Shown here one piece after another: positions 1 to 5,882 of a DNA stretch of 33,546 bases (positions within the stretch are counted from its first letter, which is position 1; every line of letters starts with the position of its first letter). A program made the translations under genes and the position numbers. The notes under the pieces are model-generated. The model was given only the letters and a program-made list of their open reading frames with translations. It made no database searches and was not told the origin of the DNA. Source of the stretch: Flavobacteriaceae bacterium (GTDB lineage Bacteria > Bacteroidota > Bacteroidia > Flavobacteriales > Flavobacteriaceae); assembly GCA_002691645.1 (NCBI GenBank), contig NZIP01000061.1, forward strand, positions 1-33,546, read 5' to 3'.

Positions 1-20
1 TATCAATAATTGAAGACATG

Positions 21-92
21 AGCCAATGAGCAGATTTGAACTGCCGACCTCTTCCTTACCAAGGAAACGCTCTACCCCTGAGCTACATCGGC
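21..92 (-). tRNA. tRNA-Thr (anticodon GGT)
   Basis: On the minus strand the sequence folds into a 72-nt cloverleaf. The acceptor stem is GCCGATG/CATTGGC with one G-T pair, the D arm starts TAGCTCAG, the anticodon loop is TTGGTAA and the T loop is TTCAAAT. Anticodon GGT reads threonine ACC/ACU codons. The discriminator base is T and the CCA end is not encoded. It is the last of four tandem tRNAs. In Bacteroidota this cluster usually precedes tuf, which would lie off the left edge. Confidence 0.96.
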
Positions 93-108
93 ATTTTAGG
101 AGTTAAAG

Positions 109-181
109 AGCGGGAGACCGGGTTCGAACCGGCGACATTCAGCTTGGAAGGCTGACGCTCTACCAACTGAGCTACTCCCGC
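109..181 (-). tRNA. tRNA-Gly (anticodon TCC)
   Basis: A 73-nt cloverleaf on the minus strand with acceptor stem GCGGGAG/CTCCCGC, D arm TAGCTCAGTTGG, anticodon loop TTCCAAG and T arm GGTTCGAACC. Anticodon TCC reads GGA/GGG. CCA is not encoded: the acceptor is followed by T and then CTT. It lies 16 bp from the Thr(GGT) gene and 21 bp from the Tyr gene in the same orientation, so the four tRNAs are probably cut from one transcript. Confidence 0.97.
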
Positions 182-202
182 ATTATTACCTTAAAATACA
201 TG

Positions 203-285
203 TGGGGAGAGCAGGATTCGAACCTGCGAAGGTAAAAACCAACAGATTTACAGTCTGTCCTCGTTGGCCGCTTGAGTATCTCCCC
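203..285 (-). tRNA. tRNA-Tyr (anticodon GTA)
   Basis: An 83-nt class II tRNA on the minus strand with the long variable arm expected of bacterial tRNA-Tyr. The acceptor stem is GGGGAGA/TCTCCCC with discriminator A, the anticodon loop is CTGTAAA with GTA, and the T loop is TTCGAAT. CCA is not encoded. It is second in the Thr-Tyr-Gly-Thr cluster. Confidence 0.97.
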
Positions 286-321
286 TCAAAACGTTTTTTT
301 GCCTAGACTTCCTCCACATAT

Positions 322-398
322 TGGAGCCGGTGGAGGGACTCGAACCCACGACCTGCTGATTACAAATCAGCTGCTCTAGCCAGCTGAGCTACACCGGC
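322..398 (-). tRNA. tRNA-Thr (anticodon TGT)
   Basis: A cloverleaf on the minus strand with acceptor stem GCCGGTG/CACCGGC, anticodon stem GCTGA/TCAGC, anticodon loop TTTGTAA and T arm GGGTTCGAGTCCC. Anticodon TGT reads ACA/ACG. Unlike the other three, it carries a genomic CCA (322-324) after discriminator T. It is the promoter-proximal tRNA of the cluster. Confidence 0.97.
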
Positions 399-418
399 AA
401 AATCTCGACTTCTTTCAC

Positions 419-446
419 AAAAAAAGTCCGTTATTTCTAACGGACT
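419..446 (-). terminator. Intrinsic terminator after hpf
   Basis: A perfect 9-bp inverted repeat (425-433 with 438-446, stem AGTCCGTTA, 4-nt loop) is followed on the minus strand by seven T residues (425-419). It lies about 50 bp past the hpf stop codon and just before the tRNA cluster, so it should separate the two. A promoter-like box abuts its 5' arm. Confidence 0.8.
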
Positions 447-447
447 G

Positions 448-478
448 CAAATGTAGAGAAAAGTTTTTTAAATAAAAC
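448..478 (-). promoter_or_regulatory. Probable promoter of the tRNA(-tuf) transcript
   Basis: The minus strand shows TACATTTG (455-448), a full match to the Bacteroidota -7 box TAnnTTTG. Nineteen bases upstream is a TTT (477-475) in place of the TTG -33 box. Initiation a few bases past the box would fall near 441-443, inside the 5' arm of the hpf terminator. The box is seen directly; its use as a promoter is inferred. Confidence 0.55.
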
Positions 479-495
479 ATTTTTATGAGAAAAAA

Positions 496-798
496 TCACA
501 CCATGGATTTGGCCTTCTCTTTATGCTTTATCAGTAGTCTTTCAACTGCATCAGACGCGTTATCAATAGCCTCTTCGAATGATTTGCATTGTTTTTTAAC
601 GACGATTTGTTCTCCTGGAATTCTCACATCGATTTCAGCAAATTTATTCTGCTTCTCAGAACTATTTTCAATTTTCATTATAAGTTCAACTTTTACAATT
701 CTGTCATGGAACTTTAGGAGCTTCTTTAAACGCTTGTGGCTAAAATCCATAAGATCTCCTTTGGGATTGAAATTTCTAGTTTGAATGTTGATATTCAT
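496..798 (-). CDS. hpf: Ribosome hibernation promoting factor, short form
   Basis: A 100-residue HPF/RaiA-family protein. Proteins of this family bind the 30S decoding centre in slow growth, block tRNA and mRNA binding, and keep ribosomes inactive but intact. The chain has the family beta-alpha-beta-beta-beta-alpha pattern, a basic first helix (HKRLKKLLKFHD, residues 21-32) and a long C-terminal helix (FEEAIDNASDAVERLL). There is no C-terminal dimerisation domain, so it is the short form. It lies 36 bp downstream of the recombinase gene in the same direction, and those bases form a hairpin. It ends about 50 bp before an intrinsic terminator. The start is ATG at 798; another start would shorten the first strand. 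Confidence 0.92.
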   Translation of the reverse strand: MNINIQTRNFNPKGDLMDFSHKRLKKLLKFHDRIVKVELIMKIENSSEKQNKFAEIDVRIPGEQIVVKKQCKSFEEAIDNASDAVERLLIKHKEKAKSMV

Positions 799-799
799 A

Positions 800-834
800 G
801 GCTGTAGTATTTAAGGTTAAACCTACTATCAGCC
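800..834 (-). promoter_or_regulatory. Hairpin filling the xerC-hpf gap
   Basis: On the minus strand GGCTG-A-TAGTA (834-824) can pair with TACTACAGCC (809-800), giving a ten-pair stem with one bulged A and a 14-nt loop. The hairpin starts right after the recombinase stop codon and ends one base before the hpf ATG. There is no T-run, so it is not a terminator. It may be an RNA-processing or translational-control element for hpf; that role is inferred. Confidence 0.4.
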
Positions 835-1758
835 TTAATCATTTTCACCCCTTGGATGCGCATTTTTGTGAACTTCCTTGAGGAGCTCGATATCCGCATG
901 TGTATAAATCTGCGTTGCGGCCAATGAACTGTGACCTAGTAACTCTTTGACAGAATTTATATCTGCTCCGTTTTGTAAAAGATGTGTCGCAAAAGTGTGC
1001 CTCAAAACATGAGGGCTTTTTTTGATCTTAACTGATACTCTTTTAAGATACGCATTTACGATGCGATTTACAAGATTAGGATACATTTTTTGCCCCTTGG
1101 CAGTAAGGAAAAGATAAGAGGATGAGAAACCTTCGAAAAGATTGTTTCTCACATTTAAATATTTGGATAATCGATCAGAGGTGTGCTGTATAAGCGGTAT
1201 GTATCGTTCTTTATTTCGTTTACCGAGTACTTTGATTGTTCTAGTAGTTAACTCGACATCTACAAGCTTTAAGTGAATCAATTCTGATTTACGAAGACCT
1301 GTACTATAGAACAACTCTAAGATTGTCATATCCCTCAGCTGCTCAAAGTTCTCATCATCAATTTCGAGATTGAATAGCGCATTGATCTCTTCTTTTGAAA
1401 ACGGAAGCATTGTCTTTTTTTCAAACTTTAAAGACTTGTGATTTTCCATGGGATTTTGTGAAACCCACCCTTTATTTAAGGCAAATTTAAAATACGAATT
1501 TAGGGCTGCGGATTTACGATTGATACTACTATGACTCAATTGCTCTTGCATTAAATGAATTAACCAAACTCTCAATTGATTATAGCTTAACGTATTGATA
1601 TTTTCAAATGATATTCCTTCGCATTCAAGGATATGCAAACAGTTCATCAAATCACTTTGATAAGCCTTGATTGTATGAATCGATAAATTCTTTTGTACGT
1701 TTAAAAATTCAAAATATTCAGTGAGAAAAGCTTGATTTCTAGTTTCCAATAGTTTCAA
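835..1758 (-). CDS. xerC: Tyrosine recombinase, XerC type
   Basis: A 307-residue tyrosine site-specific recombinase. The N-terminal SAM-like core-binding domain spans about residues 8-95 and the catalytic domain about 115-300. The catalytic set is complete: Arg156 (TGLRKSE), a Lys near 180 (LGKRNKER), His250 and Arg253 (HVLRH), His276 (LGHSS) and nucleophile Tyr285 (QIYTH). XerC/XerD enzymes resolve chromosome dimers at dif. Length and position fit a housekeeping Xer rather than a phage or transposon integrase: the gene sits between rpsU and hpf, its usual place in Bacteroidota, with no att sites or mobile genes nearby. Whether it is the XerC or XerD equivalent cannot be decided here. Confidence 0.88.
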   Translation of the reverse strand: MKLLETRNQAFLTEYFEFLNVQKNLSIHTIKAYQSDLMNCLHILECEGISFENINTLSYNQLRVWLIHLMQEQLSHSSINRKSAALNSYFKFALNKGWVSQNPMENHKSLKFEKKTMLPFSKEEINALFNLEIDDENFEQLRDMTILELFYSTGLRKSELIHLKLVDVELTTRTIKVLGKRNKERYIPLIQHTSDRLSKYLNVRNNLFEGFSSSYLFLTAKGQKMYPNLVNRIVNAYLKRVSVKIKKSPHVLRHTFATHLLQNGADINSVKELLGHSSLAATQIYTHADIELLKEVHKNAHPRGEND

Positions 1759-1776
1759 TTGTTGAGGTACTAAAAT

Positions 1777-1810
1777 AAAAAAATCCCAGGCTTTTTGAGC
1801 TTGGGATTTT
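1777..1810 (-). terminator. Terminator after rpsU
   Basis: An inverted repeat, 1781-1792 with 1798-1809 (core CCCA/TGGG), gives a 12-position stem with one C-A mismatch on the minus transcript and a 5-nt loop. Seven T residues follow on that strand (1783-1777). It lies 22 bp past the rpsU stop codon, so it should end most rpsU transcripts and leave xerC-hpf to read-through or a weaker promoter. Confidence 0.75.
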
Positions 1811-1831
1811 ATATATCGTTCAAAGACAAGT

Positions 1832-2026
1832 TTAAATTTGTTCTTGATCTCTTAATGTTTGAATATACTGCGCTTTTTGAATTTCTGCTCTTCTACGCAC
1901 CGAAGGCTTGGTAAACTGCTGTCTACCTCTTAATTGACGCATAGTGCCTGTTCTATCGAACTTGCGCTTGTATCTCTTAAGAGCTCTATCTATATTTTCA
2001 CCATCTTTTACTGGAATTATTAACAT
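1832..2026 (-). CDS. rpsU: 30S ribosomal protein bS21
   Basis: A 64-residue, highly basic protein with the bS21 features: an N-terminal strand (LIIPVKDGENIDRALKRYKR), the arginine-rich RTGTMRQLRGRQQF stretch, and a PSVRRRAE helix. In Bacteroidota bS21 lies on the 30S platform and, with bS6 and bS18, covers the anti-Shine-Dalgarno end of 16S rRNA, which is why most genes in this phylum lack SD sequences. This gene is the exception: a perfect extended SD lies 5 bases before its ATG. A terminator follows it. The start is fixed by that SD and by the conserved N-terminus. Confidence 0.97.
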   Translation of the reverse strand: MLIIPVKDGENIDRALKRYKRKFDRTGTMRQLRGRQQFTKPSVRRRAEIQKAQYIQTLRDQEQI

Positions 2027-2031
2027 TAAAG

Positions 2032-2043
2032 CACCTCCTTTCT
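2032..2043 (-). promoter_or_regulatory. Extended Shine-Dalgarno sequence of rpsU
   Basis: On the minus strand AGAAAGGAGGTG is complementary over 12 bases to the usual Bacteroidota 16S rRNA 3' tail (CACCUCCUUUCU). It ends 5 bases before the ATG, with the GGAGG core 7 bases away. bS21 hides the rRNA tail, so such a site should favour ribosomes lacking bS21. That makes it a plausible self-limiting control of bS21 synthesis. Confidence 0.85.
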
Positions 2044-2057
2044 TTATTATTAGGCTG

Positions 2058-2065
2058 TAAATATA
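2058..2065 (-). promoter_or_regulatory. Possible -7 box of rpsU
   Basis: TATATTTA on the minus strand matches TAnnTTTG except at the last base. Twenty bases upstream is CTG (2088-2086) where TTG is expected. It would give a 5' leader of about 25 nt that carries the SD. Support is weak. Confidence 0.3.
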
Positions 2066-2088
2066 AAACTAAATTATACTTATACCAG

Positions 2089-3228
2089 CTATTTTAGAAT
2101 ATTTTTTGAAATCACAACTTTTTGGATTTCTGAGGTCCCTTCACCTATGGTACAGAGTTTAGCATCTCTATAGAACTTTTCTACAGGAAAGTCTTTGAGA
2201 TAGCCATAACCACCATGAATTTGTATAGCATCATTTGCTATTTTGACACAACTATCCGAAGCGTATAATTTACAAATGGCTGAATTCAAAGTCATCTTTC
2301 GCTTTTCATTTTTCAAAAAAGCAGCCTTGTGCAATAACAATTCTGCAGCCTCTATTTCTACACACATATCGGCAAGTTTAAAAGAAACCCCTTGAAACTC
2401 GGAAATGGGTTTGCCAAATTGCGTTCTTTCCTTGGCATATTTAAGTGAGGCTTCGTAAGCACCTTTAGATATTCCAAGCGCTAATGCTCCGATTGAAATT
2501 CTTCCTCCATCTAGAATTTTCATAGACTGAATGAACCCATCACCTATTTCTCCTAAAATATTTTCATGAGGTATTCTGCAGTTTTCAAAAATCATTTCGG
2601 CCGTTTCTGAAGCTCTCATACCTAGTTTGTCTTCTTTTTTACCGTGAGTAAAACCAGGAGTTCCTCGTTCTACAACGAAAGCCGACATTCCGTGGGAATC
2701 ACCCTTTTCTCCGGTTCTTGCAATTACTACAGCTATTTCTCCGCTTTTACCATGAGTGATGAAATTTTTTGCTCCGTTGAGAACCCAATAGTCACCGTCT
2801 CTTACAGCTGTCGTGGCCATTCCTCCTGCATCACTACCAGTATTGTGCTCGGTAATTCCCCAAGCGCCAATCCATTCACCAGTAGCCAATTTAGGTAACC
2901 ATCTCTGTCTTTGCTCTTCATTTCCGAATTCATAAATATGATTGGTACAAAGTGAATTATGAGCAGCAATTGATAGACCTATTGACGGATCTATTTTTGT
3001 TATTTCTTCTATGATGGAGATATACTCGTGATAAGATAAACCGGCACCGCCATACATTTCAGGTATTATGATTCCCATAAAGCCATACTCACCTGCCTTA
3101 TGCAACACCTCTTTTGGGAAAAATTGTGTCTCGTCCCAATCTCTAACATTTGGTGCTAAATATTGCTGCGCAAATTGTTTTGCCGATTCAGCTACTAGGC
3201 GTTGAGTTTCAGAATAATCAAAATTCAT
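2089..3228 (-). CDS. Acyl-CoA dehydrogenase (FAD)
   Basis: An acyl-CoA dehydrogenase of about 379 residues. The enzyme introduces a trans-2 double bond into acyl-CoA in fatty-acid or branched-chain amino-acid breakdown and passes electrons to ETF. Family marks seen: GAWGITEHNTGSDAGGM in the middle domain, RTQFGKPISEFQG and IHGGYGYLKDFPVEKFYRDA in the C-terminal helical domain, and GEGTSEIQ with the catalytic Glu near residue 363. I chose MNFDYSETQ (ATG 3228) because the family starts that way; an in-frame ATG at 3252 adds eight residues, and an AAGGAG lies before the 3228 ATG. A TATATTTG box lies upstream. Substrate chain length cannot be told. The gene stands alone, with no beta-oxidation neighbours. 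Confidence 0.9.
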   Translation of the reverse strand: MNFDYSETQRLVAESAKQFAQQYLAPNVRDWDETQFFPKEVLHKAGEYGFMGIIIPEMYGGAGLSYHEYISIIEEITKIDPSIGLSIAAHNSLCTNHIYEFGNEEQRQRWLPKLATGEWIGAWGITEHNTGSDAGGMATTAVRDGDYWVLNGAKNFITHGKSGEIAVVIARTGEKGDSHGMSAFVVERGTPGFTHGKKEDKLGMRASETAEMIFENCRIPHENILGEIGDGFIQSMKILDGGRISIGALALGISKGAYEASLKYAKERTQFGKPISEFQGVSFKLADMCVEIEAAELLLHKAAFLKNEKRKMTLNSAICKLYASDSCVKIANDAIQIHGGYGYLKDFPVEKFYRDAKLCTIGEGTSEIQKVVISKNILK

Positions 3229-3266
3229 AACTCCTTTTAAATCTGTAATCATAACTCTGGCTTTGT

Positions 3267-3770
3267 TTACAAATATAGAAGATAAAAATCATATTTGTTT
3301 AATCTTTTTTTAAAAAAGTTAGTCAAACTATCTGCTGACTCTATACTTCTTTTTGTTCGAAATTCAAGGTATTCATCAATTATCTTTTCACTCAAAAATG
3401 GATATCGTCTCAATTCATACGAATTTGCATCTTCAAGACTAATCTTTTTAACCTTTGATAAATCTAAAATAAAATACTTCTTTATACTATCCACCATATT
3501 TTCGTTTAAACCATAAACTGCGGCTATTTGCTCGAAATCTACAAATCCTCCAAGTCTTCTTCTGAATTTTACAATTCTGTTTGAATAAACAGAACCAATT
3601 CCCTGAATACGTTTTAATTGTGAAGTATCTGCACTATTAATTTCACCTAAAAGTTTGTGAGGATGATTTTTGTTGTCTAGACCAATGGTTTGTCTTGTCT
3701 GTTGAACTGCTGTGGGAAAATTTGACGTTTTTTGGTTCTTTGAATTTGATTTTGGGTTTGAATCAAGCAC
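3267..3770 (-). CDS. Helix-hairpin-helix protein, C-terminal part of an interrupted gene
   Basis: A 167-residue reading frame from a GTG start, basic and probably DNA-binding. ComEA-type helix-hairpin-helix units are visible: INSADTSQLKRIQGIGSVYS followed by NRIVKFRRRLGGF at about residues 43-76, then a second, weaker unit (LEDANSYELRRYPFLSEKII, about 115-134) that runs to the C-terminus. Flavobacterial proteins of this type are usually longer and start with a membrane anchor. Here that anchor is encoded just upstream in the same frame (3831-3920) and is cut off by a TAG at 3828-3830. The frame between the TAG and the GTG is open but holds no ATG, so the GTG start is only the best available. 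The function of the family is not established; DNA uptake is suggested by the ComEA likeness. It may be a decaying gene. Confidence 0.65.
   Translation of the reverse strand: MLDSNPKSNSKNQKTSNFPTAVQQTRQTIGLDNKNHPHKLLGEINSADTSQLKRIQGIGSVYSNRIVKFRRRLGGFVDFEQIAAVYGLNENMVDSIKKYFILDLSKVKKISLEDANSYELRRYPFLSEKIIDEYLEFRTKRSIESADSLTNFFKKRLNKYDFYLLYL
3270..3277 (-). promoter_or_regulatory. -7 box of the acyl-CoA dehydrogenase gene
   Basis: TATATTTG on the minus strand matches the TAnnTTTG box fully and lies 17-41 bases before the two possible start codons (3252, 3228). It overlaps the last codons of the helix-hairpin-helix gene. No clear TTG is found at the -33 position. Confidence 0.45.
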
Positions 3771-3827
3771 AAGGACCTGAATCGTATAATGAGGTTTAGC
3801 AAGTTCTGTTATTGTAACTATTTCTCG

Positions 3828-3920
3828 CTATAGATGAAATAAAAAGAATAAAACCAGCAGTACTAAAAAAATTCCCCTTCGTTCATTAGAATTGAAACGA
3901 AAGGGAATTTTATATTTCAT
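3828..3920 (-). pseudogene. N-terminal membrane-anchor fragment of the HhH protein, ended by in-frame TAG
   Basis: From ATG 3920 the minus strand encodes 30 residues: a short basic head (MKYKIPFRFNSNERRGIF) and then an unbroken hydrophobic run of about 13 (LVLLVLFFLFHL), followed by TAG at 3828-3830. The frame is the same as that of the downstream helix-hairpin-helix reading frame. The head-plus-anchor layout (aromatic/basic residues, then an RxGIF-like turn into a transmembrane helix) is what I expect at the start of flavobacterial HhH proteins. Joined, the product would be about 217 codons. The start lies 14 bp past the symporter stop codon, and the coding region overlaps that gene's terminator. 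Sequencing error, recent nonsense mutation and natural read-through cannot be told apart here. Confidence 0.6.
3865..3910 (-). terminator. Terminator of the AGCS symporter gene
   Basis: A 15-bp inverted repeat (3869-3883 with 3896-3910, 12-nt loop) is followed on the minus strand by T7 (3871-3865). The single irregular position is a G-U wobble in minus-strand RNA but a C-A mismatch in plus-strand RNA, which supports function on the minus transcript. It begins about 25 bases after the symporter stop and lies inside the first codons of the HhH fragment. Confidence 0.75.
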
Positions 3921-3934
3921 TCAAAGTCTAAGTG

Positions 3935-5518
3935 CTAACCTTTAATCGCTTTAAGATAAGTTCTCAGCAGTTGTTTTACTTCTGGGAATAAAAAGTAAAG
4001 TCCAATCATATTCGGAAAGACCATAGCAAAAATCATAGCATCCGAAAACGCCCAGATACTATCCATACTTGCCGCAGCACCAATCACGATAAATACAAGA
4101 AATAAAACCTTATATGTAAGGTCTGTGCGTTTTCCTCTACCAAATAAAAATTTCCAAGATTGTAACCCGTAATAAGACCATGAAATCATTGTAGATACAG
4201 CAAATAAAACCACCGCGACAGTCAAGAATATGCTAGAGTAAGGAATGTAATTCGCAAAAGCTTGACTTGTTATTCCAGCACCTTCATATGGTAATCCATC
4301 AATCATAACAACTCCATTGACTCCACCGTACTCAAAATATCCACCCATGTTGAAAATGACAATGACTAAAGCAGTCATTGAGCAGATTAAGACAGTATCG
4401 ATAAAGGGCTCTAATAGGGCAACAAGACCTTCAGAGGCAGAGTGTTTTGTTTTAACTGCGGAATGCGCAATGGACGCCGATCCCGCTCCAGCTTCATTAG
4501 AAAAAGCTGCTCTTCTGAAACCTATGAGTAGTACACCAATAACTCCTCCAACTCCAGCAGCTCTTGGGTTAAATGCCTCTCTAAAAATGGTGCCAATAGC
4601 GTCATCGATTAAGGTGAAATTGCTCAAAATAATGTACAAACAAGCTACGATATATAAAACCGCCATAAAAGGAACGATTTTTTCAGTCACAGATGCAATT
4701 CGTTTAATTCCACCGATTATAATTATACCTACTAAAACGGCCAAAACCAAACCTATCATTGTACCTGCAATAGTGCTTTCTAATCCTAGTAGTTCTTTCA
4801 ATACGATTGTAGCCTGATTTGATTGGGCAGCGTTACCTCCTCCAAAAGATCCACCAATACAAAAAATAGCAAACAATGCTGCAGCCACTTTACCTAATTG
4901 AACAAAGCCTTTATTGGCTAACCCTTTCTTTATGTAATACATAGGTCCTCCAAAAACCACACCGTTTTCATCTACATCTCTGTATTGCACACCTAGGGTA
5001 CATTCTACAAATTTTGTAGACATTCCTAAAAGCCCGCAAATGATCATCCAAAACGTTGCACCTGGACCTCCTAATGCGATAGCTAGAGCAACCCCGGCAA
5101 TATTTCCATTACCTACAGTTCCCGAAACAGCAGTGGCCAGAGCCTGAAAATGGCTGACCTCACCCTCTTCGCTTTCATCCTTTATAGTATCTGGAAGATC
5201 ACCGTCAACCTCATTCACTTCTGACTTGTGAACTCCACCTTGACCTTCAAGGTCATCGTATTTTCCGCGAACTACGTTGATAGCGGCTCCAAAATGTCTA
5301 ATATTTGGGAAGCCGAAATAGATCGTAAAAAATAAGGCACTTCCCACGAGAAGAATTAGCACGAAGGGTGTACCAAAGACTGGAAAAAAGATTACGGTAT
5401 TGAAAAAGTCAGATACAGGTTTAAACGCTTGGTCTATTTTTTGATCTAAGCCTGCTTCTTGTGCAACTGCACTAAAACTCATACTGATAAAGAACAAGAA
5501 GCTCAATAATTTTTTCAT
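3935..5518 (-). CDS. AGCS-family sodium:alanine/glycine symporter
   Basis: A 527-residue inner-membrane transporter importing alanine or glycine with Na+ (or H+). The family signature region is clear: HFQALATAVSGTVGNGNIAG (residues about 123-142), GGPGATFWMI, MSTKFVECTLG and GGPMYYIKKGL, with about 11 hydrophobic helices. I start at MKKLLSFLF (ATG 5518); a longer frame from 5548 adds ten unlikely residues. The N-terminus looks like a cleavable signal peptide ending in AVAQ near residue 20, followed by an amphipathic stretch before the first core helix. An acidic, lysine-poor insert lies at about residues 90-118, in the first cytoplasmic loop before the signature. A strong terminator follows. 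The exact amino acid carried is not determined. Confidence 0.9.
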   Translation of the reverse strand: MKKLLSFLFFISMSFSAVAQEAGLDQKIDQAFKPVSDFFNTVIFFPVFGTPFVLILLVGSALFFTIYFGFPNIRHFGAAINVVRGKYDDLEGQGGVHKSEVNEVDGDLPDTIKDESEEGEVSHFQALATAVSGTVGNGNIAGVALAIALGGPGATFWMIICGLLGMSTKFVECTLGVQYRDVDENGVVFGGPMYYIKKGLANKGFVQLGKVAAALFAIFCIGGSFGGGNAAQSNQATIVLKELLGLESTIAGTMIGLVLAVLVGIIIIGGIKRIASVTEKIVPFMAVLYIVACLYIILSNFTLIDDAIGTIFREAFNPRAAGVGGVIGVLLIGFRRAAFSNEAGAGSASIAHSAVKTKHSASEGLVALLEPFIDTVLICSMTALVIVIFNMGGYFEYGGVNGVVMIDGLPYEGAGITSQAFANYIPYSSIFLTVAVVLFAVSTMISWSYYGLQSWKFLFGRGKRTDLTYKVLFLVFIVIGAAASMDSIWAFSDAMIFAMVFPNMIGLYFLFPEVKQLLRTYLKAIKG

Positions 5519-5645
5519 AATTAGGTGTTTTATATAACAGGAGCCCAATGTAACAAATTATTGCTAGAGGCACATGCTTATCTCATTACTTTTTTGGGAA
5601 ATTAAAACACTTCTAATGCTAAAAACAAGCAGTTCAAATTTCAAA

Positions 5646-5882
5646 TTATAAATCGAACACAGAATTTCTTTTGGTGTAAACCATGTCTTTGATTTTTATC
5701 CAAAAAGCAAAGAAAAGATACAAGGCAAAACCGAAGCCCAGTGTAACAAAAGTCAAATAGATAAAACTGAGTCGAACCACCCGCGCTCGAATACCCCATC
5801 TCTCTGCAATTCTTTGACAAACTTCAAAACCTCTTCTTTGGGCAAAATGTATTAGGTGATATAATTTAGAATTGACATTCAT
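5646..5882 (-). CDS. PspC-domain small membrane protein
   Basis: A 78-residue protein with a PspC-like domain. A basic N-terminal half (FAQRRGFEVCQRIAERWGIRARVVRL) is followed by one long hydrophobic helix (about residues 38-60) and a charged tail ending KRNSVFDL. PspC proteins are named from the phage-shock response, but many Bacteroidota carry this short form and its role there is not known. The start MNVNSKLYH (ATG 5882) shares an ATGA overlap with the rhodanese stop codon, which points to translational coupling; a longer frame to 5906 would run inside the rhodanese gene. It is last of a tlpA-like / rhodanese / PspC trio. Confidence 0.75.
   Translation of the reverse strand: MNVNSKLYHLIHFAQRRGFEVCQRIAERWGIRARVVRLSFIYLTFVTLGFGFALYLFFAFWIKIKDMVYTKRNSVFDL

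Noticed and set aside
485-784. A 99-codon plus-strand frame opposite hpf
   Set aside because: It is the mirror of hpf, serine- and leucine-rich without domain features, and it begins just past the tRNA promoter box on the wrong strand.
835-1758. xerC-like gene as the integrase of a mobile element inserted at the tRNA cluster
   Set aside because: Integrases near tRNAs often mark islands, but the gene lies between rpsU and hpf as in other Bacteroidota. There are no tRNA-end repeats and all neighbours are core genes.
3828-3830. UAG as pyrrolysine or a recoded sense codon
   Set aside because: Nothing in the window suggests pyrrolysine genes, and UAG is used as a normal stop elsewhere here, for example in the trp leader peptide. 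Mutation, error or plain read-through is simpler.
4317-4817. A 166-codon open frame on the plus strand
   Set aside because: It is fully antisense to the AGCS symporter signature region, where the sense strand encodes clear family motifs. The peptide has no recognisable domain and its proline/threonine/isoleucine-rich make-up is what a reversed membrane-protein gene gives.
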